Shown: positions 62,985-64,000 of the stretch, one piece after another
How the letters are laid out: the number at the start of each line of letters is the position of its first letter
How positions within the stretch are numbered: position 1 is the first letter of the stretch
Notes under the pieces: generated by a model
What the model saw: the letters and a program-made list of their open reading frames with translations, nothing else
Told to the model about the DNA's origin: nothing
Databases searched by the model: none
Source of the DNA: Panulirus ornatus
Taxonomy: Eukaryota > Arthropoda > Malacostraca > Decapoda > Palinuridae
Direction: 5' to 3'
DNA: 64,000 bases
NCBI RefSeq assembly: GCF_036320965.1
Contig: NC_092289.1
Span: 18,549,278-18,613,277, forward strand
Program-made: the position numbers and the translations under genes

Positions 62985-63130
62985 CTGCACAGTGGTGTAC
63001 TTCGTTGTACTGCTGTCCCTCTCCTGTGCAGCGGTGTACTTCGTTGCTGCACTGCTGTCCCTCTCCTGTGCAGCGGTGGCCTTCGTTGCTGCACTGCTGT
63101 TCCCCTCCTGTGCAGCCGTGTCCTCATGCT
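62985..63130. repeat. 42-bp minisatellite, ~3 copies
   Basis: The unit is CTGCTGTCCCTCTCCTGTGC then AGCGGTGTACTTCGTTGCTGCA. Confidence 0.92.
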
Positions 63131-63438
63131 TCGCCCTTGTCACCTTCAGAACATTACCTTTAGTTGCTGCACTGCTTGCTGTTCCATCGGCCCGAGTCAC
63201 CATCACAGCACGGTTCCTGAACAGCACGATGCTGCGTCATTCCCCCGGTGGTGTGTCCATCCCCTTCAATTTCAAAACCCCCATCCCTCCCCTCCCTCAT
63301 CTTCTCGATCACCCCCTTCACCCTCATCTTCACGCTTTGGTGTCACCTTCACGTCAACCACACCTTCCCTCCTCCTCCTCCTCCTCCTCCTCTCACCCGC
63401 GCTCTCACACTTTCCTTGCTTGTCTCTCACGCTCACGT
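63131..63438. other. Low-copy pyrimidine-rich spacer
   Basis: (TCC)n near 63370-63390. No gene recognised. Confidence 0.4.
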
Positions 63439-63439
63439 C

Positions 63440-63482
<43 letters not shown>
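63439..63482. repeat. (TG)n microsatellite
   Basis: Pure TG run. Confidence 0.97.
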
Positions 63483-63486
<4 letters not shown>

Positions 63487-63654
63487 AGGAGGGGTTAGCG
63501 CCAAGCTTCAACCTTGGCGTGTAAAGCTTTGCTCTGTGGTCGGGTCAAAGCTTCAGCTCTCTATAGTCTTTTTTAGAAGCTTTGTTGACACGGAGGGTTA
63601 CAGTATCAACAGCTGAGGGGGGGGCAGATGGTCTGAGCTGACCTGGTACCGAGA

Positions 63655-63880
63655 CGGGCCAGCTGACCGATCAGCTGTGGATTGTGCTTTCACTCAGCGA
63701 CTCTTGAGTGTCAACTGACGCAGGGGTCCTGATTGTCAGCTGACGGAGCGACCCTGAGTGTCAGCTGAGGCAGCCAACTGTGATAGTCAGCTGACGGAGC
63801 GACCCTGAGTGTCAGCAGACACAGTGACCCTTGATTCTCAGCTGACGCAGCGACATCCTTAGTGTCAGCGTCTCTTCACG
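63655..63880. repeat. Degenerate ~27-bp repeat with GTCAGCTGAC palindromes
   Basis: Variants of GTGTCAGCTGACGCAGCGAC recur about eight times. The GTCAGCTGAC palindrome is the same one seen at 59528-59670. Confidence 0.8.
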
Positions 63881-64000
63881 TGCTGGTCTGGCTTCTTGGT
63901 AGATCACGTTCCAGTTGAGGTCAGGAGCGACCCCCCTCCAGCAGTCGGTCGGCTGAGCGGAGGAGCAGATAGCAGGAAGCCTGGCCTCCTCCAGGGCCCA
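63881..64000. other. Low-copy end of window
   Basis: No gene recognised. Confidence 0.3.

Overview
The window is intergenic, repeat-dominated eukaryotic DNA, most probably from a decapod crustacean. Reasons: introns and a poly(A) signal, extreme density of (TA)n, (GA)n and (CA)n microsatellites, RTE-like and Penelope-like retroelements, and two small secreted six-cysteine peptide genes of the beta-defensin-like type described in spiny and clawed lobsters. The species cannot be named from sequence alone. Nothing bacterial or operonic is present.

Layout. 1-11813 is a satellite array of about 1.36-kb monomers (about 8.5 copies). Its right edge is interrupted by a 5'-truncated RTE-like LINE (11825-14496, minus strand) bounded by an 11-bp target duplication, after which satellite resumes to about 14620. 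14640-30680 is low-copy DNA with many minisatellites (41, 19, 21, 43, 34, 42 and 69 bp units), microsatellites, SINE-like repeats and Penelope-element ends. 30683-33798 holds two consecutive LINE fragments on the plus strand. 34095-36318 is defensin-like gene 1. 37005-42108 holds two opposed LINE copies, the second (38643-42108, minus) close to full length. 42200-46000 has minisatellites, a roughly 540-bp palindrome and a LINE 3' UTR fragment. 46001-47127 is a decayed Penelope-like element with a GIY-YIG endonuclease domain. 47387-48993 is defensin-like gene 2. 49400-64000 is more low-copy DNA with a possible CR1/Jockey-type LINE relic, a tRNA-derived SINE, minisatellites and palindrome-rich arrays.

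The only convincing host genes are the two defensin-like paralogues, both on the plus strand about 13.3 kb apart. Each has a signal-peptide exon (64 coding nt), a phase-1 intron and an exon encoding the mature peptide and 3' UTR. The signal exon, the start of the intron and about 290 bp of 3' UTR are (nearly) identical between copies. The mature peptides share the cysteine frame C-X6-C-X6-C-X8-C-X5-CC but little else, and net charge differs (about 0 versus about +6). Both introns carry the same 43-bp minisatellite family and AG|GTAAGG acceptor-donor junctions. This looks like a recently duplicated, diversifying antimicrobial peptide locus embedded in retroelement debris; expression and function are inferred, not shown.
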